Source of the DNA: Yimella sp.
GTDB taxonomy: Bacteria > Actinomycetota > Actinomycetes > Actinomycetales > Dermatophilaceae
Direction of reading: 5' to 3'
Length of the DNA stretch: 16,678 nucleotides
Assembly (NCBI GenBank): GCA_030150425.1
Contig: JASLFY010000255.1
Span: forward strand, 1 to 16,678
Shown here: positions 1 through 7,049 of the stretch, in pieces
Numbering within the stretch: the first letter of the stretch is position 1
Layout of the letters: each line of letters starts with the position of its first letter
Position numbers and translations under genes: made by a program
Notes under the pieces: model-generated
Databases searched by the model: none
What the model saw: only the letters and a program-made list of their open reading frames with translations
Told to the model about the DNA's origin: nothing

Positions 1-480
1 CCCGTTGGAAGCGGCGGTGGTGACGTTGAAGGCCTCTGAGTCGAACTCCGCGGAGTAGCAGAAGGACTGGGCCGTCAAGGCTGCGTCGGAGTGCAGGGTG
101 GTCGTCGTTCTGAACGTGCCGTGCTCGACGGGTTTGATCAGTGCGGTCTCGTTGCGGTCGCCGTCGACCCCCGATACGTGGATGACGACGGTCCTCGCGT
201 TCGTCGGGCAGTCTCCCTCGAAAGTGACCGACGTCGAGGACGGCGAGACTTCGAGCCGGGAGATGAGAGGAGTCGCCTGCGGCGTGGGTGCGCCGACGCT
301 GACACACGTGAAGGCCGTTGCGGTGACGGTGCTCAAGGTCGCGCCCGCGCACTCGGGTGGCAGCGATGGTCGCACCGGCGAGTTCGCCGTCTGGTGGCGC
401 GCAGTGCTGCACGCGGAACACGTCAGGAGTACGACCGCCACACCTGTCGCAGAGAGCCTGCTGCGAAGTGCCTTCTTCAT
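1..480 (-). CDS. Probable secreted lipoprotein, C-terminal end cut by the window edge
   Basis: An open frame runs from an ATG at 480 to the left edge without a stop (160 codons seen). The N-terminus is a signal peptide: basic MKKALRSRLS, hydrophobic residues 11-20, then CSAC, with Cys24 the best lipidation site. The lipobox is imperfect because position -3 is Cys rather than Leu or Val; Cys21 is a poorer alternative. After a Ser/Thr/Pro-rich linker, residues about 75-158 alternate polar and hydrophobic residues like a small beta-sandwich, with cysteines 44, 59, 91 and 141 that could pair. I recognise no family. About one codon in six ends in A or T, clearly more than in neighbouring genes, which may mean weaker selection or later arrival. 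A strong Shine-Dalgarno sequence supports the start. It probably acts on the outer face of the membrane; its role is unknown. Confidence 0.75.
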   Translation of the reverse strand, partial: MKKALRSRLSATGVAVVLLTCSACSTARHQTANSPVRPSLPPECAGATLSTVTATAFTCVSVGAPTPQATPLISRLEVSPSSTSVTFEGDCPTNARTVVIHVSGVDGDRNETALIKPVEHGTFRTTTTLHSDAALTAQSFCYSAEFDSEAFNVTTAASNG

Positions 481-482
481 TG

Positions 483-491
483 CTCCCCCTC
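483..491 (-). promoter_or_regulatory. Shine-Dalgarno site of the lipoprotein gene
   Basis: GAGGGGGAG read on the minus strand lies just upstream of the ATG at 480. It fixes the start and shows that this gene is translated from a leadered mRNA, unlike several others in the window. Confidence 0.6.
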
Positions 492-526
492 GTGCGCCCA
501 GTGCGATTCTGCTCGGTTTCGAGCGA

Positions 527-1378
527 TCAGGGCGTGATCGCCAGCGCGTCCAGCAGCGCCGTCGCGACGGCCTCGTCGCCCTCCACCTGGTAGCGCAGGT
601 CGGCGGTCGGGACGCGGCCCGCTCCGCGTCGGGTGAGGGCCTCGGTGGTGAGGCGGATGGTCGTGACGTCGCCCTCGACACCGGCGTCGTGCGGCTCACC
701 GGTGAACAGCGCCTCGCCGTACGGCGCACCGTCCCGGTCCACGATCCGTACGCCGCCACGGGCCTGCACCGGACCGGTCGCCTCGATGATCACGGTGGTC
801 CCGACCGGCAGCTTCGCCTGCTTGACCGCGCGCGGGGCTACGGCGCTGAGCACCTGCTGGGTGAACGCGGCGGCGCCGGGGGAGTCCAGGTTGCCCGGGC
901 GGTCCAGCGCCTCGCGGATGTCCTGCTCGTGGCACCAGATGTCGATCACCCGGGTGAAGAGGTGGTCGGTCACCGGGCGGCGGCCGAACGGCCCGTCGAT
1001 CTCCTGCTCGGGGTCAGCGAGCAGTTGCTGGAAGTGGGCCAACCGCTCCGGGAAGACCTGCTGCAGCTCGGCGACGACGTCGGCGCCGGGGGTGCCGCGA
1101 CGCGCCTCGACGTGGGTCTCCATGAACTTCCCGAAGTCGTTCTTGTCCCACGGGTGGTCGTTCGCCTCGACCTCCGGCGCGGGCTCCCCACCGAGCGCCG
1201 CTTCGAGCCCGACGACATGGGCGAACTGGTCCTTCACGGTCCAGCCGGGGCACTGGGTCGGCTTCGCGAAATCGTCGTCGTGGCAGGTCAGTCCGAGGTC
1301 GATGACAGCCTGGACGGTGTTGCTGTAGGCCTCGATCAGTTCGGACAGCTCGGCAGGGGCGGCGGGGTGAGTGGCCAT
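527..1378 (-). CDS. Mycothiol-dependent maleylpyruvate isomerase-family protein
   Basis: 283 aa, read from the ATG at 1378. Residues about 10-160 form a DinB-like four-helix bundle of the maleylpyruvate isomerase family that uses mycothiol; residues about 165-280 look like the SCP2-like C-terminal domain common in this family. The metal site is visible: His54 (DQFAH), Asp146 and His150 (DIWCHEQDIR). The spacing matches the His/Glu/His zinc triad I recall for the Corynebacterium maleylpyruvate isomerase, with Asp in place of Glu. The CPGWTVKD motif (43-50) is typical of the family. It is expected to be cytosolic. The true substrate is not known: most paralogues are not isomerases and may add or remove mycothiol in detoxification. 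It is divergent from the methyltransferase gene. The family call is firm and the reaction is not. Confidence 0.85.
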   Translation of the reverse strand: MATHPAAPAELSELIEAYSNTVQAVIDLGLTCHDDDFAKPTQCPGWTVKDQFAHVVGLEAALGGEPAPEVEANDHPWDKNDFGKFMETHVEARRGTPGADVVAELQQVFPERLAHFQQLLADPEQEIDGPFGRRPVTDHLFTRVIDIWCHEQDIREALDRPGNLDSPGAAAFTQQVLSAVAPRAVKQAKLPVGTTVIIEATGPVQARGGVRIVDRDGAPYGEALFTGEPHDAGVEGDVTTIRLTTEALTRRGAGRVPTADLRYQVEGDEAVATALLDALAITP

Positions 1379-1385
1379 GCTGCCC

Positions 1386-1391
1386 ACCGTA
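1386..1391 (-). promoter_or_regulatory. Candidate -10 element of the mycothiol-dependent enzyme gene
   Basis: Minus-strand TACGGT ends 8 nt before the ATG at 1378, and no Shine-Dalgarno sequence lies between them. This fits a leaderless or nearly leaderless transcript. No convincing -35 element was seen. Confidence 0.4.
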
Positions 1392-1441
1392 CGGCGGTCC
1401 GGCGACGACGGCGAGGTTCCGGGCGCGGCGAGGGCCCCGCG

Positions 1442-1447
1442 TACCCT
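1442..1447 (+). promoter_or_regulatory. Candidate -10 element for the methyltransferase-CopD/CtaG-amidase operon
   Basis: TACCCT begins 12 nt upstream of the GTG at 1454, placing the expected transcription start on the start codon itself. No ribosome-binding site is present. It favours GTG 1454 over the ATG at 1484 as the start. Confidence 0.55.
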
Positions 1448-1453
1448 GACCAG

Positions 1454-2164
1454 GTGGCAGAACTCGGCAGTGATCCCGCGACGATGACGAAGCAGTACGG
1501 CACGACCGACCGGTTGCGCACCCGCAGCGCGGTCTGGCAGGACACCGCCGACGGACGCAACCCCAAGCGCGCGGCGCTCGCCGCGATCGTCGCCGCGGGC
1601 CCCGGCTCCTACCTCGAGATCGGTTGCGGCACCGGCGAGTTCGCCCGGTCGGTGCAGGACGCCCTGCCCGCCACCCGGGTCGTCGCCACCGACGCCTCGG
1701 AGGCGATGGTGCTCGCCACCGCCGGCCAGGGCGTCGTCGCCCAGGTGGCCGCGGCCGACGACCTGCCCTTCCCCGAGGACTCCGTCGACGCCGCGTACGC
1801 CGGCTGGATGCTCTACCACGTGCCCGACCTCGACGCGGCGCTCGCCGAACTGCGTCGGGTGCTGCGCCCGGGCGGGGTGCTGGTGGCCGCCACCAACGGC
1901 GACGACCACCTCGCCGACCTGCTGACCGCCGCCGGCGGCGACCGGCTCGTCAGTGGTTTCAGCAGCGAGAACGGTGCCGACGCTCTGGGCCGCCACTTCG
2001 CCGAGGTGGACCGGGAGGACTTCGCGACGGTCGCCGAGTTTCCCGACCACGCAGCCGCCCGCGACTACCTCGCGACCTTCCGCACCGAACTGGCCGACGC
2101 CCTGCCGCCGTTCGACGGCCCGCGCGCGTACGCCGGCGCCTCGACCGTCTTCGTCGCCCGATGA
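1454..2164 (+). CDS. Class I SAM-dependent methyltransferase
   Basis: 236 aa from GTG 1454, chosen because TACCCT sits at leaderless distance; a shorter start at ATG 1484 is possible. It has a Methyltransf_11-type Rossmann fold: motif I LEIGCGTGEF at 54-63 binds SAM, Asp80 (VVATDAS) should contact the ribose hydroxyls, AADDLPFPEDSVDAAYAGWM (100-119) carries the next SAM-contacting acidic segment, YHVPD follows at 121-125, and RVLRPGG at 135-141 is the post-motif III signature. It is cytosolic, and the substrate (small molecule, lipid or quinone-like) cannot be read from the sequence. It heads a tight operon: its TGA overlaps the ATG of the CopD-CtaG gene by four bases (ATGA), so translational coupling is likely. 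Confidence 0.88.
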   Translation: MAELGSDPATMTKQYGTTDRLRTRSAVWQDTADGRNPKRAALAAIVAAGPGSYLEIGCGTGEFARSVQDALPATRVVATDASEAMVLATAGQGVVAQVAAADDLPFPEDSVDAAYAGWMLYHVPDLDAALAELRRVLRPGGVLVAATNGDDHLADLLTAAGGDRLVSGFSSENGADALGRHFAEVDREDFATVAEFPDHAAARDYLATFRTELADALPPFDGPRAYAGASTVFVAR

Positions 2165-4191
2165 GCGATCAGTCGATGACCACCGAACCCGCTGCCGACG
2201 CGGCCACCCGACCGGCGGCCGCGCGCTCCGGCCGCGCGCCCGTCCTGATCGCCGTCGTCGTGCTGGCCGTCGCGGTCAGCGCCGCCACCGCCGCCTTCTC
2301 CCACGCGACCGCGCCGACCGAACTGCTCGACCCGGGCGCGTTCGTACGGTGGAGCCTGCCGCTGCTGACCGTCCTCCGCGACCTGTCGGCGGCGCTGACC
2401 ATCGGCGCTCTGCTGCTCGGCGGCCTGCTGGTCCCCGAGACGACGAAGACCCGTCGGCTCGCACGTACGGCCACGATCGCCGCGCGCTCCGGACTGGTCT
2501 GGGCGTTGTCCGGCGCCGGCGTGGTGGTGCTGTCGTACGCCGACACCGCCGGCGTCCACGTCGGCTCGCCGGGGTTCTGGACCGGCGTCTGGAACCTGAC
2601 CTGGGAGCTGGAGATCCTGCGCGCCCCGGCGATCACCGCGATCGGTGCGCTGCTGGTGAGCGTGTGGTGTTTCGTGCGCCCGGGCCGCACCGGGCAGGCG
2701 TGGGCCTTCTTCGGGTCCCTGCTCGCGCTTTGGCCGATCGCCCTGACCGGCCACGCCGCCGGCAGCGCCGACCACGAGACCGCGGTCGACTCGCTCGCCG
2801 TTCACCTCGTGTCGGTGTCGCTCTGGGTCGGCGGCCTGGGCGCGGTGCTGCTGCTGTGGAGCCGGCTCGGTGTCTCGGCCGGCACCGTCATCGCCCGCTT
2901 CTCTCGGATCGCCACCTGGTGCTACGTCGCCGTCGGCCTGTCCGGCGTCCTCGCGGCCACCCTGCGGCTCACCGGTTTCGGTGACCTCACCACCCGCTAC
3001 GGACTGATCCTCGTCGCGAAGGCGGTCGCCCTCGCGGCCCTCGGCGTGCTCGGCTACCGCCAACGGACGGCGGTCGTACGCGCCCTGCAGGCCGACCCGA
3101 AGGACGCGCCGGCGCGCGGCCTGGCCGCCCGGCTCGCCGTCGTCGAACTGTCGGTGATGGGCGTCGCGGTGGGCCTCGCGACCGCGTTGGCGCGGTCGCA
3201 GCCGCCGGTGCCCTCGGAGGCGTCGGCCGACCCGGTCGTGTCGGTCACCGGCTACGCCGCGCCGCCGCCGATCAGCACCCGTGAGGTGTTCACCCAGTGG
3301 CACACCCAGTGGCTGTTCACCTCGCTCGCGGTCGTCGCGGTCGTGGTCTACCTGACCTGGGTCCGCCGGCTCGCCGCCCGCGGCGACCGGTGGCCGATCA
3401 CCCGCACGATCTCCTGGGTCGTCGGCTGGGTCCTGTTCGTCGTGGTCATCGACGGCGGCGCCGGCGTCTACGGCCGGGTGATGTTCTCCGCGCACATGAC
3501 CGAACACATGATGTTCGCGATGGTCGTGCCGATCTTCCTGGTCCGCGGCGCCGGCGTGACGCTCGCCCTGCGGGCGCTGCCGAAGCGCACCGACAAGACG
3601 CTCGGCCCGCGCGAACTGCTGCTCGCCTCGGTCCACTCGCGGGTGTTGAACGTGCTCGCCAACCCGGCCGTCGTCAGCCTGATCGTGTTCGGCACCCTCG
3701 TGCTCTTCTACTTCACGCCGTGGTTCGAGTTCGCGCTGCGGACCCACACCGGCCACCTGACGATGGTCATCCACTTCATGCTGTCCGGCTACCTGTTCGC
3801 CTGGGCGTTCATCGGGATCGACCCGGGCCCGCGCAAGTGGACCCCGCCCCTGCGCCTGCTGGTGCTGCTGATCAGCATCGCGTTCCACTCGTTCTTCGGC
3901 GTCGCGCTGATGACCGGAACCCACCTGCTCGCGGCCGACTTCTTCCGCCAGATCGCGCTGCCGTACGTCCCCGACCTGCTGGTCGACCAGCAGCGCGCGG
4001 GCACCATCGCCTGGGGCCTGGGCGAACTGCCGACGCTGATCATCACGCTGCTCATCGCGTTCGAGTGGGTGCGCCGGGACAAGTCCGAGGCGGACCGCCA
4101 GGAGCGCAAGGCGCAGCGCGACGGCGACGCCGATCTGAACGCCTACAACGACTACCTCGCGAGCCTGCGTCGCGGGGAGAGGAGCGAGTGA
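2161..4191 (+). CDS. CopD copper-transport / CtaG cytochrome oxidase assembly fusion protein
   Basis: 676 aa integral membrane protein with well over ten hydrophobic segments. After a first helix (about 27-46), residues about 60-345 resemble CopD (copper resistance D): His198 (LTGHAAGS), His205 and His215 (VHLVSVSLWVGGL) are candidate copper ligands. Residues about 375-640 are the caa3_CtaG domain: H445-M-T-E-H449-M, His532, His538 (MVIHFMLSGYLFAWAFIGIDP), His576 and His588. A charged cytosolic tail ends the protein. This fusion is a known actinobacterial architecture. Family knowledge suggests copper import or transfer across the membrane and delivery toward the CuB or CuA centre of the aa3 oxidase; the precise role is inferred. 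It overlaps the upstream methyltransferase by four bases and the downstream amidase by one. Its periplasmic-side partners may be YcnI and CopC at 12287-13524. Confidence 0.92.
   Translation: MSDQSMTTEPAADAATRPAAARSGRAPVLIAVVVLAVAVSAATAAFSHATAPTELLDPGAFVRWSLPLLTVLRDLSAALTIGALLLGGLLVPETTKTRRLARTATIAARSGLVWALSGAGVVVLSYADTAGVHVGSPGFWTGVWNLTWELEILRAPAITAIGALLVSVWCFVRPGRTGQAWAFFGSLLALWPIALTGHAAGSADHETAVDSLAVHLVSVSLWVGGLGAVLLLWSRLGVSAGTVIARFSRIATWCYVAVGLSGVLAATLRLTGFGDLTTRYGLILVAKAVALAALGVLGYRQRTAVVRALQADPKDAPARGLAARLAVVELSVMGVAVGLATALARSQPPVPSEASADPVVSVTGYAAPPPISTREVFTQWHTQWLFTSLAVVAVVVYLTWVRRLAARGDRWPITRTISWVVGWVLFVVVIDGGAGVYGRVMFSAHMTEHMMFAMVVPIFLVRGAGVTLALRALPKRTDKTLGPRELLLASVHSRVLNVLANPAVVSLIVFGTLVLFYFTPWFEFALRTHTGHLTMVIHFMLSGYLFAWAFIGIDPGPRKWTPPLRLLVLLISIAFHSFFGVALMTGTHLLAADFFRQIALPYVPDLLVDQQRAGTIAWGLGELPTLIITLLIAFEWVRRDKSEADRQERKAQRDGDADLNAYNDYLASLRRGERSE
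4176..4184 (+). promoter_or_regulatory. Shine-Dalgarno site for the amidohydrolase gene inside the CopD-CtaG coding region
   Basis: GGAGAGGAG lies 6 nt before the ATG at 4191, encoded in the last codons of the CopD-CtaG gene. It decides the start and indicates translation from within the operon mRNA. Confidence 0.7.
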
Positions 4192-4979
4192 TGCGGATCG
4201 CGATCATCCAGTTGGCGTACGACGACACCGAGTCCCTCGACGAACGCACCGACCGGGTGGTCGCCCTGGTCGAGCAGCAGCGCGGCCACGACCTGGTCGT
4301 GCTGCCCGAACTCTGGTCGGCCGGCGGTTTCGACTACCGCGCGTGGGAGGAGAAGGCGCAGGACCCGGACGGTCCGGTGGCCCAGCGCCTCGCCCCGGCC
4401 GCGGCGTCCAACGGGGCGTACGTCCACGCCGGCTCGATCGTCGAGCGCTCCGCGACGCCCGGCCCGGAGGGCAAACACCTCTGGAACACCTCGTTGCTCT
4501 TCGACCGCTCCGGCGCGCTGCTGGCCAGCTACCGCAAGATCCACCGGTTCGGGTTCGCCGGCGGTGAACCGAAGCTGATGGAGGCCGGCGGGGACCTGGC
4601 CGTGGCCGACGTCGACGGCGTCCCGACCGGCCTGACCACCTGCTACGACCTGCGCTTCCCCGAGCTCTACCGCTCGTACGTCGACCGCGGGGTCGAGCTG
4701 ATGCTGGTCCCGGCCGCGTGGCCTGCCGCGCGCGTCGACGCGTGGCGAATCCTGTTGCAGGCCAGGGCGATCGAGAACCAGACGTGGGTCGTCGCGTGCA
4801 ACACGGCCGGCACCCACGCGAAGACCGAGATGGGCGGTCACTCCGCGGTCATCGCCCCGACGGGCGAGGTGGTGGCCGAGGCCGGCACCGACCAGGAGGT
4901 GCTGTCGGTGGAGATCGACCCCGGCGCCGTACGCGAGGCCCGCGAGGCGTTCCCGGTGTTGGCCGACCGCCGATTGTGA
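4191..4979 (+). CDS. Carbon-nitrogen hydrolase (nitrilase superfamily, omega-amidase-like)
   Basis: 262 aa, the usual length for a stand-alone nitrilase-superfamily amidase. The catalytic triad is complete: Glu40 (LVVLPELWSAGG), Lys116 (SYRKIHRFGF) and Cys151 (TTCYDLRFPELYR). The C-terminal NTAGTHA and GGHSAVIAPTGEV motifs are also conserved. The enzyme is cytosolic and hydrolyses a C-N bond through a Cys thioester. The YRKIHRFGFAGGE and CYDLRFPELYR signatures place it near omega-amidase/Nit-type enzymes, which clear alpha-ketoglutaramate-like compounds or deaminated metabolites, but the substrate is not proven. It is the last gene of the operon; the TGATG junction with the CopD-CtaG gene implies coupling, although I see no functional link to copper. 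Confidence 0.9.
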   Translation: MRIAIIQLAYDDTESLDERTDRVVALVEQQRGHDLVVLPELWSAGGFDYRAWEEKAQDPDGPVAQRLAPAAASNGAYVHAGSIVERSATPGPEGKHLWNTSLLFDRSGALLASYRKIHRFGFAGGEPKLMEAGGDLAVADVDGVPTGLTTCYDLRFPELYRSYVDRGVELMLVPAAWPAARVDAWRILLQARAIENQTWVVACNTAGTHAKTEMGGHSAVIAPTGEVVAEAGTDQEVLSVEIDPGAVREAREAFPVLADRRL

Positions 4980-5004
4980 GGCGGTCGCGGGCCGCGCGTA
5001 ATCT
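4974..5004 (+). promoter_or_regulatory. Candidate leaderless promoter of the thioredoxin-NHL gene
   Basis: The -10-like TAATCT at 4999-5004 begins 12 nt upstream of the GTG at 5011. A -35-like TTGTGA lies at 4974-4979, overlapping the stop codon of the amidase gene, with a rather long 19-nt spacer. No Shine-Dalgarno sequence is present. Confidence 0.55.
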
Positions 5005-5010
5005 CGTGCG

Positions 5011-6819
5011 GTGACCCGTCTGCGTGCCCCGGAACTGCTCGGTCGTCGCTGGTTGAACACCGGCGGACGTGACCTCTCCCTCGCCGACCTGCGCGGGAAG
5101 GTGGTGGTCCTCGACTTCTGGACCTTCTGCTGCATCAACTGTCTGCACGTGCTGGACGAACTGCGCCCGCTCGAGGAGGAGTTCGGCGACGACCTGGTGA
5201 TCATCGGGGTCCACTCGCCGAAGTTCGAACACGAGGGTCGCCCGGAGGCGGTCGAGGCCGCGGTCGAGCGCTACGCCGTGCACCACCCCGTCCTCGACGA
5301 CCCGAACCTGCAGACCTGGGATGCGTACACCGCGCGCGCCTGGCCGACGCTGGTCGTCATCGACCCCGAGGGCTACATCGTGGGTCAGATGTCGGGCGAG
5401 GGCCACGGCCCCGGCCTGGCCGACCTGGTCCGCGAACAACTGACCATCCACGAGGCGAAAGGCACTCTGCGGCACGGCGATTCGCCGTACGTCCCGCCGA
5501 GCGGCGACGCGACCGCGCTGCGCTTCCCGGGCAAGGTACGCCCCCTGCCGGGCGGCGGTTTCGTCGTCAGCGACACCGCGCACCACCAGATCGTCCGGCT
5601 CGCCGACGACCTCGTCACCGAACAGGCCCGGTACGGCGGACCGGACGTCCTCAACGAGCCGCAGGGCATCTGCGTGCTCCCGCCGGAGGCGGTCGAGCGG
5701 CTCGGCTACGACCTGTTGGTGGCCGACATGGTGAACCACCGGATCGTCTCGATCCGCCTGTCCGACGCGCGGATTCGCGTCGAGGCCGGCACCGGCGAGC
5801 AGCTGCGCGAACGAGAGGGTTCGGGCGCGGCGCTCAAGCAGCCGTTGTCGTCGCCGTGGGACATCGCCTGGTGGATCGACCGCGCGATCATCGCGATGGC
5901 GGGCACCCACCAGCTGTGGGCCCTGCACCTCGCCCTCGACCCGGCGGACAACTCGGTGGCGGTGCTGGCCGGCACCAGCGCCGAGGGCGTACGTGACGGT
6001 GCGGCCCACGACGCCTGGCTCGCCCAGCCCTCCGGTCTGGCGACCAGCGCCTCCGGTGACCGGGTCTGGATCGCTGACGCCGAGACCTCGGCGCTGCGCT
6101 CGATCACGTTGACCGACACCGGTTTCGAGGTCGAGACGCACATCGGTGAGGGCCTGTTCGACTTCGGCTTCGTCGACGGCGCGCGGGACACCGCGCGGAT
6201 GCAGCACCCGCTCGGCGTGACCGAGGCGCCGGACGGATCGGTGCTGGTGGCCGACACGTACAACGGCGCGATCCGCCGCTTCGACCCGACGACCGGCCTG
6301 CTGTCGACCGTCCTGACCGGGCTGGCCGAGCCGAGCGACGTCGTCGCCGCCGGCGACGGCACCGTGGTCGTCGTCGAGTCGGCCGCCCACCGGGTGGACC
6401 GGTTGCGGCTGCCGGCCTCCGCGGCCGCCTCGGGAAACGCCGGCCAGGTACGCCGGGAGGCGACCACCCTGTCCGGCGGCACCGTCGAGTTGGTCGTCGA
6501 CTTCAGCGCGCCGACCGGTCAGAAATTGGACGACCGCTACGGCGACCCGATGATGCTGATGGTGTCGGCCACCCCCGAGTCGCTGCTGCGTGACGGGGCG
6601 GGTCGGGCGACCGGGCTGACCCGCACCCTCGAGCTCGACCCGGGCGTCCGCGACGGCGTACTGCACATCAGCGTGCGGGCCGCGGCGTGCGACGCCTCCG
6701 GTCCGGACGGCGAAGTCCCCGAACACGCGGCCTGTCATCTCTACCAACAGGATTGGGGCATCCCGGTCACCATCGGCGACGGTCCGGACGAGCTCCGGTT
6801 GGCGCTGCGCGGCGTCTAG
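5011..6819 (+). CDS. Thioredoxin-like / NHL-repeat protein (NHLRC2-like)
   Basis: 602 aa starting at GTG. Residues about 5-150 form a thioredoxin-like (TlpA/AhpC-TSA type) domain: FWTFCCINCLHVLDEL holds a C41-I-N-C44 redox motif preceded by an extra Cys40, and the cis-Pro is W111-P112. Residues about 170-470 are a beta-propeller of NHL-type blades, each with a core such as VVSDTAHHQIVRL, LLVADMVNHRIVSI, VWIADAETSALRSI and VLVADTYNGAIRRF. Residues about 475-600 are a beta-rich C-terminal domain. The order matches the NHLRC2 family found from bacteria to animals, whose biochemical role is unsettled. No signal peptide or membrane segment is seen, so it is probably cytosolic. It lies 31 nt after the copper-oxidase operon but carries its own promoter. 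It ends with TAG just before a strong hairpin. Confidence 0.88.
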   Translation: MTRLRAPELLGRRWLNTGGRDLSLADLRGKVVVLDFWTFCCINCLHVLDELRPLEEEFGDDLVIIGVHSPKFEHEGRPEAVEAAVERYAVHHPVLDDPNLQTWDAYTARAWPTLVVIDPEGYIVGQMSGEGHGPGLADLVREQLTIHEAKGTLRHGDSPYVPPSGDATALRFPGKVRPLPGGGFVVSDTAHHQIVRLADDLVTEQARYGGPDVLNEPQGICVLPPEAVERLGYDLLVADMVNHRIVSIRLSDARIRVEAGTGEQLREREGSGAALKQPLSSPWDIAWWIDRAIIAMAGTHQLWALHLALDPADNSVAVLAGTSAEGVRDGAAHDAWLAQPSGLATSASGDRVWIADAETSALRSITLTDTGFEVETHIGEGLFDFGFVDGARDTARMQHPLGVTEAPDGSVLVADTYNGAIRRFDPTTGLLSTVLTGLAEPSDVVAAGDGTVVVVESAAHRVDRLRLPASAAASGNAGQVRREATTLSGGTVELVVDFSAPTGQKLDDRYGDPMMLMVSATPESLLRDGAGRATGLTRTLELDPGVRDGVLHISVRAAACDASGPDGEVPEHAACHLYQQDWGIPVTIGDGPDELRLALRGV

Positions 6820-6842
6820 CCCCGGGCAGGACGTACGGACAG

Positions 6843-6900
6843 ACAAGAACTCCGCTGACCGAGCCGGGCTATCCAACGGTTCGATCAGCGGAGTTCTTGT
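6843..6900 (+). terminator. Long hairpin after the thioredoxin-NHL gene, probable terminator
   Basis: ACAAGAACTCCGCTGA (6843-6858) and its exact complement (6885-6900) form a 16-bp stem. After one mismatch the stem continues with CGAGCC/GGTTCG (6860-6865 and 6878-6883, including a G-U pair), leaving a 12-nt loop. An AT-rich run, TTGTTCAATTTAA, follows, unusual for this genome. It begins 23 nt after the TAG stop. The U-tract is interrupted, so termination efficiency is uncertain; the palindrome could also act on the other strand. Confidence 0.65.
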
Positions 6901-6995
6901 TCAATTTAACGCAGGTTCATCCGATCCGGTTCCCCTCAACACGCCGCCGGTGGGTATTCGTCTCACGGAATGCCCGGTGTTTGTGGGTCCTATGG

Positions 6996-7035
6996 AAAAC
7001 ACGTGTGGCCGGCCCCAGCAGGGACCGGCCACACG
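6996..7035 (-). terminator. Rho-independent terminator of the acyl-CoA dehydrogenase gene
   Basis: GTGTGGCCGG (7003-7012) pairs perfectly with 7025-7034, the outer C7002-G7035 pair extends it, and after a C/A mismatch CCC/GGG closes on a four-base AGCA loop (7017-7020). Reading the minus strand, the stem is followed by GTTTTCC (AAAA at 6996-6999 on the plus strand). It lies 15 nt past the TGA at 7050-7052. Confidence 0.85.
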
Positions 7036-7049
7036 CGTACGGATCAGGC

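Noticed and set aside
98..1453. Long plus-strand open frame upstream of the methyltransferase, continuous with it
   Set aside because: It runs antisense to the lipoprotein and mycothiol-dependent enzyme genes, has low-complexity Arg/Gly/Val-rich composition, and the recognisable methyltransferase sequence begins only at 1454, where a promoter-like hexamer sits at leaderless distance.
2065..3924. 619-codon minus-strand open frame opposite the CopD-CtaG gene
   Set aside because: Composition is dominated by Asp, Arg, Gly, Gln and His with no domain pattern, typical of the antisense of a GC-rich gene; the plus strand encodes a clear membrane protein with conserved histidines.
4849..6876. 675-codon minus-strand open frame opposite the thioredoxin-NHL gene
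   Set aside because: Another antisense artefact; the plus strand has the thioredoxin motif and NHL blades.
6843..6900. tRNA-like fragment suggested by GGTTCGATC
   Set aside because: The bases around it do not form a T-arm, D-arm or anticodon arm in the cloverleaf order; they are part of the long hairpin.
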